A stretch of DNA of 64,000 nucleotides, from the NCBI RefSeq assembly GCF_001598435.1, contig NZ_BCYY01000016.1:62001-126000 (forward strand). Direction: 5' to 3'. Numbering within the stretch: the stretch's first letter is position 1; every line of letters starts with the position of its first letter. The position numbers and the translations under genes were made by a program. This DNA is from Sphingomonas pituitosa NBRC 102491 (lineage in GTDB: Bacteria; Pseudomonadota; Alphaproteobacteria; Sphingomonadales; Sphingomonadaceae). The notes under the pieces were generated by a model. That model saw only the letters and a list, made by a program, of their open reading frames with translations, had not been told where the DNA came from and did not search any database. Below are positions 1 through 7,456 of this stretch, piece after piece.

Positions 1-31
1 AAGGGACCTCTCACCAACTCGTTTCGGATTG

Positions 32-45
32 TGATAGCGCTACCA
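32..45. promoter_or_regulatory. candidate LacI-family operator
   Basis: TGATAGC-GCTACCA is a near-perfect inverted repeat centred on AGCGCT, the form bound by many LacI-family regulators of carbohydrate and TonB-receptor genes in proteobacteria. It lies downstream of the leftward tmk, so it probably serves a gene beyond the left edge. The assignment rests on sequence shape only. Confidence 0.35.
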
Positions 46-100
46 TTGGCGCTCCGGCAAAGCAAATGTCAAGCGAGGCATAACGGGCTTTCCGCCAGTT

Positions 101-757
101 TCAAATATGAGAAAGAATTTCGCCTACGATTGCTTCCGGCGCACGCATCGTACCGGCCTCGCTGGCACGGACGATCCGCCATGGCCCAAGCAGATCGGCG
201 GCGACCATCGCCTCATAGTTGCCGCGCACGCGCTGCTGGAGCGCGATGTCCGCCTCATATTCGTCGAAGCTGCGATCGGTGTAGCTGCGCTGCGCCTTTT
301 GCAGGATCAGTTCGCGGGCGAGGTCCCAGGGCGTGTCGAGATAGATCGACAGGCGGGGGCGGGGCAGGGCGAACTGGCCGGTTTCGAGCGCGAGGATCCA
401 GTCCATCAGCGCGCGGCCTTCCTCGCCACCCAGCTTGGCCCCCTGATAGGCCATGTTCGAGGCGATGTAGCGATCGAGCACCACCACGTCGTGCGTCGCC
501 TGCGCCTCCAGCAGCGCGTCGCGCCATTCGAACCGGTCGAGCGCGTAGAGCACGGCGGCGGCATGGGGGCTGACGGCGACCGGCAGTTCGCCGGCCAGCA
601 TCTTGCCGATCGTCACGCCGGCGACCGTCTCGCCATAGCGTGGAAAGCCGAGCACCGTGGCGGTCCGGCCCGACGCCTGCAAGGCCGCGCACAGCCCGCG
701 TGCCGCGGTGTTCTTGCCGACGCCGTCGGCACCCTCGATCGCGATGAGTTCACCCAT
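101..757 (-). CDS. tmk: thymidylate kinase (dTMP kinase)
   Basis: Phosphorylates dTMP to dTDP with ATP in the cytoplasm, for dTTP synthesis. The 218-aa product has the family length. The P-loop is GADGVGKN at residues 9-16, the substrate motif LDRYIASNMAYQ lies near residue 100, and a LID-like region containing RSYTDRSFDEYE follows. The start at 757 puts the P-loop at the N-terminus; an in-frame ATG 24 bases upstream would add eight unconserved residues. The P-loop ends in Asn where Ser or Thr is usual, but the rest is intact. It is the last of three leftward genes after the sigma-factor gene and a hypothetical gene. Confidence 0.9.
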   Translation of the reverse strand: MGELIAIEGADGVGKNTAARGLCAALQASGRTATVLGFPRYGETVAGVTIGKMLAGELPVAVSPHAAAVLYALDRFEWRDALLEAQATHDVVVLDRYIASNMAYQGAKLGGEEGRALMDWILALETGQFALPRPRLSIYLDTPWDLARELILQKAQRSYTDRSFDEYEADIALQQRVRGNYEAMVAADLLGPWRIVRASEAGTMRAPEAIVGEILSHI

Positions 758-825
758 AAGGGCGCCATAGCATGCCGCCACGGCTTGTCACCAAAACTCC
801 CCTCCCGCTTGCGGGCGTAGACGCC

Positions 826-1302
826 TCAATGCAGCGATGCGGTTTCCGGCTGGCTGCAAAGCAGCGCGCAGGGGCCTTCGCCGTCGAGCGGCAGGATCGC
901 CATGAGCGAGGCAAGGCCGCCGGCATGGTCCAGCAGCCAGCCCGGCTCGGCCACCGCGGGGCGTTCGGGCGAGAAGGCGACGCCGGTGCCGTCGGTGATC
1001 ACGCCCAGCCGGCGCGGCGGGCTCGGCCAGCGGCCGGCGAGATAGGTGAGGCAGGCGCTCGCCGCATCCTGCAGCGCGCCCTCGTCGCTGTCCTCGGGGC
1101 AGAAGCCCTCGGGCGTGGCGTCGATTTCGGCGACCAGGCGGAAATCGTCGCCGCGCCACCAGATCATGCGCAGCGATCCGTCGATCTCCTGCTGCAGACC
1201 CAGAAATAGCCGACCGCCGGCCGGGAGCAGCGGCTGCGCACAGCGCACCATCTCTTCGGCCAGTTCGGTCAGCTTGTAATTAGACCGGGGCAGCATCTGC
1301 AT
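826..1302 (-). CDS. hypothetical protein between sigma factor and tmk
   Basis: A protein of about 158 aa with no family I recognise. It is acidic and alanine-rich, with several Trp residues and no signal peptide or membrane span. The frame stays open to an ATG at 1338, but only the internal ATG at 1302 has a convincing ribosome site (GAGG just upstream), so I chose 1302. It lies between the sigma factor and tmk on the same strand. A short GGGTACCC-centred repeat around 1353-1365, upstream of it, could belong to its promoter. Confidence 0.6.
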   Translation of the reverse strand: MQMLPRSNYKLTELAEEMVRCAQPLLPAGGRLFLGLQQEIDGSLRMIWWRGDDFRLVAEIDATPEGFCPEDSDEGALQDAASACLTYLAGRWPSPPRRLGVITDGTGVAFSPERPAVAEPGWLLDHAGGLASLMAILPLDGEGPCALLCSQPETASLH

Positions 1303-1397
1303 CGCACCTCGGCCGTGTATCTGGGAGTTTCGGGGCATCGGATCATTCCGGGAAGGGGTACCCTTCTCTTATAGAACGCTTTCGCCCCGATGGGGTA

Positions 1398-2453
1398 TCA
1401 GTGCAGCGCAGCGCTGCTCGGTGCCGGCGCGGCGGCGATCGAAACCGCTTCCACCGCCTCGCGGTTCGCGTCGGCGGCGACGACCGCATCGATGCTCAAG
1501 GCGTCGATGGCCGTGACGCTGGAGAGCAGGTTGTGCGGCTGGCTGGCATCCGGAAGGATGGGGGCGGCGGCACGGGCGGCAGCCGGCTGGCGACGCTTGG
1601 ACGAAGCCGGGGCGCCATATTCGGCCATCACCGAGAAGCGGGGGTCGGCGGCGGCGATCTCGGCGATCACCTTGGCGGCGCGCTTGGTGATCTGGCGGAC
1701 GCGCTCCTTGGTCACGCCGGTTTCCATCGACAGGTCGTCCAGCGTGGCGGTCTGGAACACGCGGCGGGCGACGATCTCGCGATCGCGCTCCAGCTTGGCT
1801 TCCAGCTTCTCCAGCTCGGCCGGATCGATGCCGTGGGTGGCGTTACGGAGGCGCGGGCCCTCGCGGCGCAGCGCGGCTTCTTCCCGCTTCGGGCGGGGGC
1901 GGCGGCGGAGCTGCTCGATGCCGACCTTGCGGAGGTGATCGACATAGGCCTCGATCAGCGAACCGATGGCGCCATCCGCGAGATAGTCCGACGCGGCGCT
2001 CTCGGTGCGCTCCAGGGCGTCCTCGTCCTCGATCATCGCCTCGGGCGACATCTCGTCGCCATCGGCGGAGCTGACCATCGCGCTGAGCGAAACCGTGGTG
2101 GCTTCGACCTTCTTCGCCGAGGGGCGCTGGTCGGTCATCAGGCGGAAGCGCAGGCTCTGCAGCTCGCCGCGGATCTGCCAGTTGACGAAGGTGGTGAACT
2201 GGGCCTTTTCCGGCTCATAGGCCTGGATGGCGCGGTGTACGGCGATGGCGCAGCACTGCTCGGCGTCGTCCCAATGGGCGGTCAGGCCGTACTGGCGGAT
2301 GAAGTGGCGAATGCGGGGGGCGATCAGCTTCAGGATGCGGGCAAAGGCGCGATCGATTTCAGCGCGCTGACGGTTGGTCTGCTTGCCGTCCTTGGGCGAG
2401 TTCTCGATGACGGTTTGGACTGCGGCTTCGAGAGCGATCGTGATCTTCGACAT
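1398..2453 (-). CDS. sigma-70 family RNA polymerase sigma factor with Ala-rich C-terminal tail
   Basis: Predicted sigma factor of 351 aa. Region 2 lies at about residues 55-125 (FTTFVNWQIRGELQSLRF resembles the core-binding and -10 recognition helices). Region 4 lies at about 236-275, with the helix-turn-helix LSMETGVTKERVRQITKRA. The middle is acidic and may be a degenerate region 3. The last 60 or so residues are low-complexity, rich in Ala and Ser, and unusual for the family. It is not obviously RpoD, RpoH or FliA. It lies next to flagellar genes on the same strand, but about 240 bases separate them, so a role in motility is only suggested. Confidence 0.8.
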   Translation of the reverse strand: MSKITIALEAAVQTVIENSPKDGKQTNRQRAEIDRAFARILKLIAPRIRHFIRQYGLTAHWDDAEQCCAIAVHRAIQAYEPEKAQFTTFVNWQIRGELQSLRFRLMTDQRPSAKKVEATTVSLSAMVSSADGDEMSPEAMIEDEDALERTESAASDYLADGAIGSLIEAYVDHLRKVGIEQLRRRPRPKREEAALRREGPRLRNATHGIDPAELEKLEAKLERDREIVARRVFQTATLDDLSMETGVTKERVRQITKRAAKVIAEIAAADPRFSVMAEYGAPASSKRRQPAAARAAAPILPDASQPHNLLSSVTAIDALSIDAVVAADANREAVEAVSIAAAPAPSSAALH

Positions 2454-2640
2454 TCGTATTCCCCTGGTTCAGCGCCGGTCCGATCGTTCCGGCGCCGTCG
2501 ACAGGAGACACATTTCGTCTGAAACCTTTAAAGGAGTGCTAATCGGGGCCTTAGGTAGTTTTCCGCAAACGCACTCCCAAGCTTTATAGCAACGCCGATT
2601 CGCTTGGCGAGCCAAGTGCTTGAAAAAATGATGGTTAATA

Positions 2641-2677
2641 GCCGTTTAGCAGCTTCGCTAACGGACATGGAAACGGC
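2641..2677 (-). terminator. candidate terminator after the fliI-fliJ-transglycosylase genes
   Basis: GCCGTTT (2641-2647) pairs with AAACGGC (2671-2677), and an inner pair CCGTTTAGC/GCTAACGG (2642-2664) offers an alternative hairpin. On the minus strand a run of six T residues follows about 14 bases later. The position fits termination of the leftward flagellar genes, but the gap before the T run weakens the call. A second palindrome, CTTGGC-GA-GCCAAG (2603-2616), lies just beyond. Confidence 0.35.
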
Positions 2678-2690
2678 CTAAGTGGCTGTT

Positions 2691-3716
2691 TCAGGAGGCG
2701 AATTTGTCCGGTTGGACGTGCCGGTCGATGAACTCGAGTAACCATTTGCGGTGCGCACGGGTCGCGTCGCCCGCGCTGGCGATCCGCTGCTCGGCCGCCG
2801 ATCCTCCGATCTGGGCGGTCAGCAACTGGCGTGCACGGGCCGAGTCGATGTTACCGGCAAGAAACTTCTTTGCATCGCCGAGACCAAGATGGTGACCAAG
2901 ATAGGCAGCCTTGGCCAATGTCTCCGAATCGGCGCGCACGTTGAGGCCCGCTGATTCGAAATGCTGCAGGTTGTTGCGCGCCATGTCGGCGATCGTCAGG
3001 ATCGAAGCCTTCGGATCGTAGCGGAGCGCCAGCAGTTCGCTGCGGCGCGACGGATCGACCTTGCCGTTATCCTTCAGCCAGCCGCGTGCCCTGGCAACCT
3101 CGTTGAGCCAGGTGCCGCCCTGTTCGGCGAGCGTCTGCCAGGTGCCGCTGAGGAACTGGCCGAGCCCGGCCGCGCTGGAGCGCGGATTGCGCGACAGCGG
3201 GTTCCAGCTGCCGTCCTGGCCCTTGCCCGCCTCGGCATTGATGATCGCGGCGAGCGCGGAGGAGGGCACGCCGCTCCGCGCCTCGGCCGCCGCGAGCGTA
3301 TCGGCGTAGCGGGCGTTGTTGCCGAGCGAGACCGCACCGGCTACGGCGCCGGCGGCCGGCGCGGACGCCAGCGCGGCCGGACGTTCGGCAACGGCGCGGG
3401 CGCGCTCCGCCGTCATCGGGCCCTTCGGAAGCGCCGCGACCTCGTCGGGCGCATCGTCATGGCACGCGCAGGCGCACTGACACTTGCACTTGCCCTTGGC
3501 AGACTTCGGCGCCTGGGTGCCGAGCAGTTCGAGCAGCGAATCCATCGCCATGTCCGATCCAGCGCCCAGCGGTGAGCGGCTCTTCTCGCCGTCGCGGTCG
3601 GTGTCGCCGATCGCGGCGCGCCAGAGGCGGGTCGAGAGTTCGGACTGCGCCTGCGCATAGATGACGTTGGCGCGCTGCGCCGGCGTGAGCGCGGCAAGGT
3701 CTGTACGGTGGATCAT
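2691..3716 (-). CDS. lytic transglycosylase-like protein of the flagellar cluster
   Basis: A 341-aa protein with an SLT/lysozyme-like region at about residues 145-200 (SALAAIINAEAGKG, then AAGLGQFLSGTWQTLAEQG). The Glu of NAEAG is the likely catalytic acid. It probably opens peptidoglycan for the flagellar rod, the job done by the FlgJ muramidase domain elsewhere. The N-terminal half carries the odd cluster KCKCQCACACHD around residue 77, with five Cys in nine residues, which could bind metal. No signal peptide is visible, so export through the flagellar apparatus is possible. The start overlaps the end of fliJ by four bases. Confidence 0.75.
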   Translation of the reverse strand: MIHRTDLAALTPAQRANVIYAQAQSELSTRLWRAAIGDTDRDGEKSRSPLGAGSDMAMDSLLELLGTQAPKSAKGKCKCQCACACHDDAPDEVAALPKGPMTAERARAVAERPAALASAPAAGAVAGAVSLGNNARYADTLAAAEARSGVPSSALAAIINAEAGKGQDGSWNPLSRNPRSSAAGLGQFLSGTWQTLAEQGGTWLNEVARARGWLKDNGKVDPSRRSELLALRYDPKASILTIADMARNNLQHFESAGLNVRADSETLAKAAYLGHHLGLGDAKKFLAGNIDSARARQLLTAQIGGSAAEQRIASAGDATRAHRKWLLEFIDRHVQPDKFAS

Positions 3717-4144
3717 GCGGCCTTCACCAGCATCCGCTTGCGCTCGCGCAGGAAGCGCGCCGCGGCAATGTCGTCAATCGCCGCCTGTTCGGCGGCTTCG
3801 GCCTCGCGTTCGGCCTCGGCGCGGAAGCGTTCGGCGGCGCTTTCGATCGCGCGGAACGTGCCATAGGCCTCCCGTGCCTGCTCGCGCAGCGTGAGGAGAC
3901 GTGCCTGCTCGGCCGCCGCTTCCTCGGCAATCCGCGCCTGGGCATGCTTGGCGGTGGCGAGCCAGGCGTCCGAGGCAAAGGGCAGGGCATGGGCGAGCAC
4001 GCGCTCCTCGCGGACGCGTGCGACGAGGTCTCTGCCCTGTTGCTCGAGCTCGCTGATGCGCTCGATCGACGCGCCGATCGCGACCTTGAGGTCGTCGACG
4101 GTACGTTGCTGCATCCGCAGCGCCGTGTCGAAGGGCGTCCTCAT
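3713..4144 (-). CDS. fliJ: flagellar export chaperone/stalk protein FliJ
   Basis: A 143-aa, almost wholly alpha-helical, Ala/Glu/Arg-rich coiled-coil protein of typical FliJ length. FliJ sits in the FliI hexamer and links the ATPase to the FlhA gate of the flagellar export apparatus. Sequence conservation in this family is poor, so the call rests on length, coiled-coil character and position directly after fliI. Its start overlaps the fliI stop by four bases. Confidence 0.8.
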   Translation of the reverse strand: MRTPFDTALRMQQRTVDDLKVAIGASIERISELEQQGRDLVARVREERVLAHALPFASDAWLATAKHAQARIAEEAAAEQARLLTLREQAREAYGTFRAIESAAERFRAEAEREAEAAEQAAIDDIAAARFLRERKRMLVKAA

Positions 4145-5517
4145 GCGGCGAGGCCCACGTCATGCCCATGCCCATGGCCGTGGCCATCGCCCATCGCCTC
4201 GCCGGACAGGATGGCGGCGAGCTCGGCAAAGGCTGCGTCGGCATGGCCCTGGTCGTTCTTGCCCTGGTTGAGCAGGGCCTCGATGCGGGGCGCGAGCGCC
4301 ACCGCGCGATCGACGTCGGGCGAGGAGCCCGTTTTGTAGGCGCCGAGCCGCACCATTTCCTCCATGTCGGCATAGGTCGACAGCAGCTTGCGCGCGGCGA
4401 TGCGGATCTCGTTCTGCTCGGGCTCAAGGCAATGGGGCAGGGTACGCGACACCGATTTGAGGATGTCGATCGCCGGATAACGGCCGCGCTCGGCGATCGC
4501 GCGGCGCATCACGACGTGGCCGTCGAGGATGCCGCGCACCGCGTCCGCCACCGGCTCGTTATGGTCGTCGCCGTCGACGAGGACGGTGAACAGGCCGGTG
4601 ATCATGCCCGAACCCGGTGCACCGGGGCCGGCGCGCTCCAGCAGGCGCGGCAGTTCGGCGAAGACGGTGGGGGTATAGCCCTTGGTCGCGGGCGGCTCGC
4701 CCGAGGCGAGGCCGATCTCGCGCTGCGCCATCGCGAAGCGGGTGACCGAGTCCATGAGGCAGAGGACGTTGAGGCCCTGGTCGCGGAAATGCTCGGCGAC
4801 GGCGAGGGTGGTCCAGGCGGCCTGGCGGCGCATCAGCGCCGGCTCGTCCGAGGTGGCGACGACGACGACCGATCGGGCCATGCCCTCGGGCCCCAGATCG
4901 TCCTCGATGAATTCCTGCACTTCGCGGCCGCGTTCGCCGATCAGGCCGATCACCGCCACGTCGCACTGCGTCCAGCGCGCGAGCATCGAGAGGAGGACCG
5001 ACTTGCCGACGCCGGAGCCGGCGAACAGGCCGAGGCGCTGGCCGCGGCACAAGGGCACGAAGGTGTCGAGGCAGCGCACCCCGGTCTCGATCCGCTCGGC
5101 GACGCGCGAGCGGCCGGCGGCGGCGGGCGGGGAGGCCTTGATCGGCTGCGGATCGGCGCCGTTGACCAGCGGGCCCTGCCCGTCGACCGGGCGGCCGAGG
5201 CCGTTGATCATGCGGCCGAGCCACGCCTTGGAAGGGCGGACGGTGAACTGGCCGGCGCCGAGCTCGGCGATCGCGCCCAGGCCGACGCCCTGCGGATCGA
5301 CGAAGGGCAGGCACAGCGCCACGCCGCGATCGAGCGCGGTGACTTCGGCTTCCACCTTGCCGGTGGGGGACTGGATCTCGACGCGGCTGCCGATCTGGGC
5401 GACGCCGGTCAGGCCTTCGACTTCGATGAGCGCACCGCGCACCGCCACCACGCGACCGAAGCGACGGTCGGGGACCATCTCCTTGATGGCGCGGGCGGCG
5501 CTGGCGAGCGTCTGCAT
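4141..5517 (-). CDS. fliI: flagellum-specific ATPase FliI
   Basis: Hexameric ATPase that energises the flagellar type III export apparatus at the inner membrane. The 458-aa product has the F1-beta-like layout: Walker A GSGVGKS at about residues 167-173, [13 protein letters not shown] after it, and the Walker B region [20 protein letters not shown]. It ends in a natural Gly/His tail ([11 protein letters not shown]) not typical of FliI, which could bind metal. It precedes fliJ with translational overlap. Confidence 0.95.
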   Translation of the reverse strand: MQTLASAARAIKEMVPDRRFGRVVAVRGALIEVEGLTGVAQIGSRVEIQSPTGKVEAEVTALDRGVALCLPFVDPQGVGLGAIAELGAGQFTVRPSKAWLGRMINGLGRPVDGQGPLVNGADPQPIKASPPAAAGRSRVAERIETGVRCLDTFVPLCRGQRLGLFAGSGVGKSVLLSMLARWTQCDVAVIGLIGERGREVQEFIEDDLGPEGMARSVVVVATSDEPALMRRQAAWTTLAVAEHFRDQGLNVLCLMDSVTRFAMAQREIGLASGEPPATKGYTPTVFAELPRLLERAGPGAPGSGMITGLFTVLVDGDDHNEPVADAVRGILDGHVVMRRAIAERGRYPAIDILKSVSRTLPHCLEPEQNEIRIAARKLLSTYADMEEMVRLGAYKTGSSPDVDRAVALAPRIEALLNQGKNDQGHADAAFAELAAILSGEAMGDGHGHGHGHDVGLAA

Positions 5518-5530
5518 CGCGTCGGCTCCC

Positions 5531-5932
5531 TCAGGCGGCCTGCGTCGTGGCGGAGCCGGCGGCGGCGTCTTCCATGGCGATCAGCTCGCGCGCGACCGAC
5601 AGGGCCTTGTAATATTCGCCCTGGGCAAGATCGTTGGCGAAGCGGATGCACAGCTCGCGCGCCTCGGCGGTGCCGAGGCTGGCGATCAACAGGCTGAGCA
5701 GCTGGACCACTGAATCGTGATGCGCGTCGCGGCCCGACGGATCGATATAGGCGAGCATCGTCGCGAAATAGAGCTGGCGCGCGGGCGTGGTCGCTTCCTC
5801 GGGCCGCATCACTTCGCGGCCGCGCAGGATCGATACCATATTCTCCACGGCGAGCTGGGTCCGGCCGACGGCGCGCAGCACGGCACCGTTGACGATCGCC
5901 TTTTCACCGTCGCGGAGCGTGATGCGAAGCAT
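5531..5932 (-). CDS. flbT: flagellar biosynthesis regulator FlbT
   Basis: A 133-aa protein matching FlbT of alphaproteobacteria: the N-terminus [19 protein letters not shown] is characteristic, followed by IENM-like and ILR segments. In Caulobacter FlbT represses flagellin translation until the hook is complete. The frame is open upstream, but the start at 5932 gives the conserved N-terminus. It lies 13 bases upstream of fliI and diverges from flgE. No flaF is visible beside it. Confidence 0.88.
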   Translation of the reverse strand: MLRITLRDGEKAIVNGAVLRAVGRTQLAVENMVSILRGREVMRPEEATTPARQLYFATMLAYIDPSGRDAHHDSVVQLLSLLIASLGTAEARELCIRFANDLAQGEYYKALSVARELIAMEDAAAGSATTQAA

Positions 5933-5999
5933 GGAACTGGCCTTTCGATAAGCGTTCCTGAACTTATAGCGGTGTTTTGCGCGCGACTGGGCAAACACC

Positions 6000-6014
6000 C
6001 GGCAAATTTTGCCG
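6000..6014. promoter_or_regulatory. inverted repeat between flbT and flgE, ftr-like
   Basis: CGGCAAA-T-TTTGCCG is a perfect inverted repeat in the 197-base divergent region between flbT and flgE, and a further CGGCAAA half-site follows at about 6030. The layout recalls the ftr elements bound by FlbD in Caulobacter flagellar promoters. The comparison is from memory and no clear sigma-54 promoter could be fixed. Confidence 0.4.
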
Positions 6015-6129
6015 CCTGCTGCGCACAAGCGGCAAAATCGACCCTCCGATTTGGGCCTTGCCTTTACGCCTCTACAATAAGGGTGTCGCCGGCGTGGGGA
6101 TCGCGCGGGCATCTCGAGGAGTTTTGAAC

Positions 6130-7431
6130 TTGAGCCTCTATTCCGCTCTTTACGCTGGCGTTTCCGGGCTGAGCGCGCAGTCGAGTGCCATGGCCACGGT
6201 TGCCGACAACATCACCAACATCAACACCGTCGCCTATAAGGGCGTCGAGGCGCAGTTCCGCACGCTGGTGACCGATGGTCGCGCGTCGTCGAGCTATGCC
6301 GCTGGTGGTGTTGCGGCAACCCCGATCACGCAGGTCACCAAGCAGGGCCTGCCGCAGGCTACCGGCAGCAGCACCGACCTCGCGATCGACGGCGACGGCT
6401 TCTTCATCACCCGTTCGGGCGTCTCGGGTAACGATCCGGTCGCCTATACCCGCGCGGGATCGTTCAAGCCCGACGAACAGGGCTTCATGCGCAACTCGTC
6501 CGGTCTGTACCTCTATGGCTGGCGCCTGGACGCCACCGGCGGATACACCAACACCGGCAACCTCGACACCCTGACGCCGGTGCGCCTGAGCGACCTGGTC
6601 GGTACCGCAGCGCCGACGACCACGATCGACGCGCGCATCAACCTGCAGTCGGATGCCACGTCCTATACCGGTGCGTACACGGCAGGCAATCTGGCGACCA
6701 ACACCGTCCCGCCGACCTTCACGCGTTCGTTCACGGTCTATGACTCGCAGGGCGGCAGCCACGAGCTCAAGATGTCGTTCCTGAAGACGGGGGCGAACAC
6801 CTGGAAGGCCGAGACCTACATGAACCCGGCCAGCGACGTGACGGCCACGGGCGGTCTGCTTGCCAGCGGCGAGATCAAGTTCAACGGCGACGGCAGCCTG
6901 GATCGGACCAATTCGACCGGGACTTTCTTCAACCAGCTCAACATCAATTACACCAACGGCTCGTCGTCGGTGCCGATCACGATGTCGCTCGGCACCAATG
7001 GCGGCATCAACGGCCTCACGTCGTTCGGCCAGCCTTCGTCGCTGGTGCGCGGCGGCGCCGATGGCGGCGTTCTCGGCAACATTGCCGCGACCGAAATCTC
7101 GAAGGACGGCACGGTCAGCGCGATCTTCGATGACGGTTCGAGCCGCAAGGTGTTCCAGCTGCCGGTCGCGACCTTCCCGAATCCCAACGGCCTGACCCGC
7201 ATTTCGGGCAACGCCTATTCGGGCAACCGCCAGTCGGGCATGATGACGATGAACGCGCCGGGCGAGCTCGGTGCCGGCAAGCTGCTGTCGAACACGCTGG
7301 AGGCCTCCACGGTCGACCTGGCGGGCGAGTTCACCAACATGATCCGCTTCCAGCGCGCGTACAGCGCATCGTCGAAGATCATCACGACCGTCGACGACAT
7401 GCTGCGCGAAGTCAGCGATCTGAAGCGCTGA
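6130..7431 (+). CDS. flgE: flagellar hook protein FlgE
   Basis: Structural subunit of the flagellar hook, about 433 aa. The N-terminal rod/hook signature is SLYSALYAGVSGLSAQSSAM followed by VADNITNINTVAYKG. The central domain is beta-rich, and the C-terminus (TNMIRFQRAYSASSKII) is the axial-protein helix. I chose the TTG at 6130 because GAGGAG (6116-6121) lies eight bases upstream and the product then starts MSLYSAL. A TTG at 6124 is too close to that site. FlgK and FlgL genes follow on the same strand. Confidence 0.92.
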   Translation: MSLYSALYAGVSGLSAQSSAMATVADNITNINTVAYKGVEAQFRTLVTDGRASSSYAAGGVAATPITQVTKQGLPQATGSSTDLAIDGDGFFITRSGVSGNDPVAYTRAGSFKPDEQGFMRNSSGLYLYGWRLDATGGYTNTGNLDTLTPVRLSDLVGTAAPTTTIDARINLQSDATSYTGAYTAGNLATNTVPPTFTRSFTVYDSQGGSHELKMSFLKTGANTWKAETYMNPASDVTATGGLLASGEIKFNGDGSLDRTNSTGTFFNQLNINYTNGSSSVPITMSLGTNGGINGLTSFGQPSSLVRGGADGGVLGNIAATEISKDGTVSAIFDDGSSRKVFQLPVATFPNPNGLTRISGNAYSGNRQSGMMTMNAPGELGAGKLLSNTLEASTVDLAGEFTNMIRFQRAYSASSKIITTVDDMLREVSDLKR

Positions 7432-7456
7432 TTTTCAAGGCAGGGGGACGCTCGAC

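Noticed and set aside
2536..2546. GAGTGCTAA half of a CIRCE heat-shock operator upstream of the sigma gene
   Set aside because: The partner TTAGCACTC nine bases away is absent, so it is a chance half-site.
5985..6055. sigma-54 promoter before flgE
   Set aside because: Several GG-N10-GC pairs exist, but none keeps TGGC and TTGC together well enough to call.
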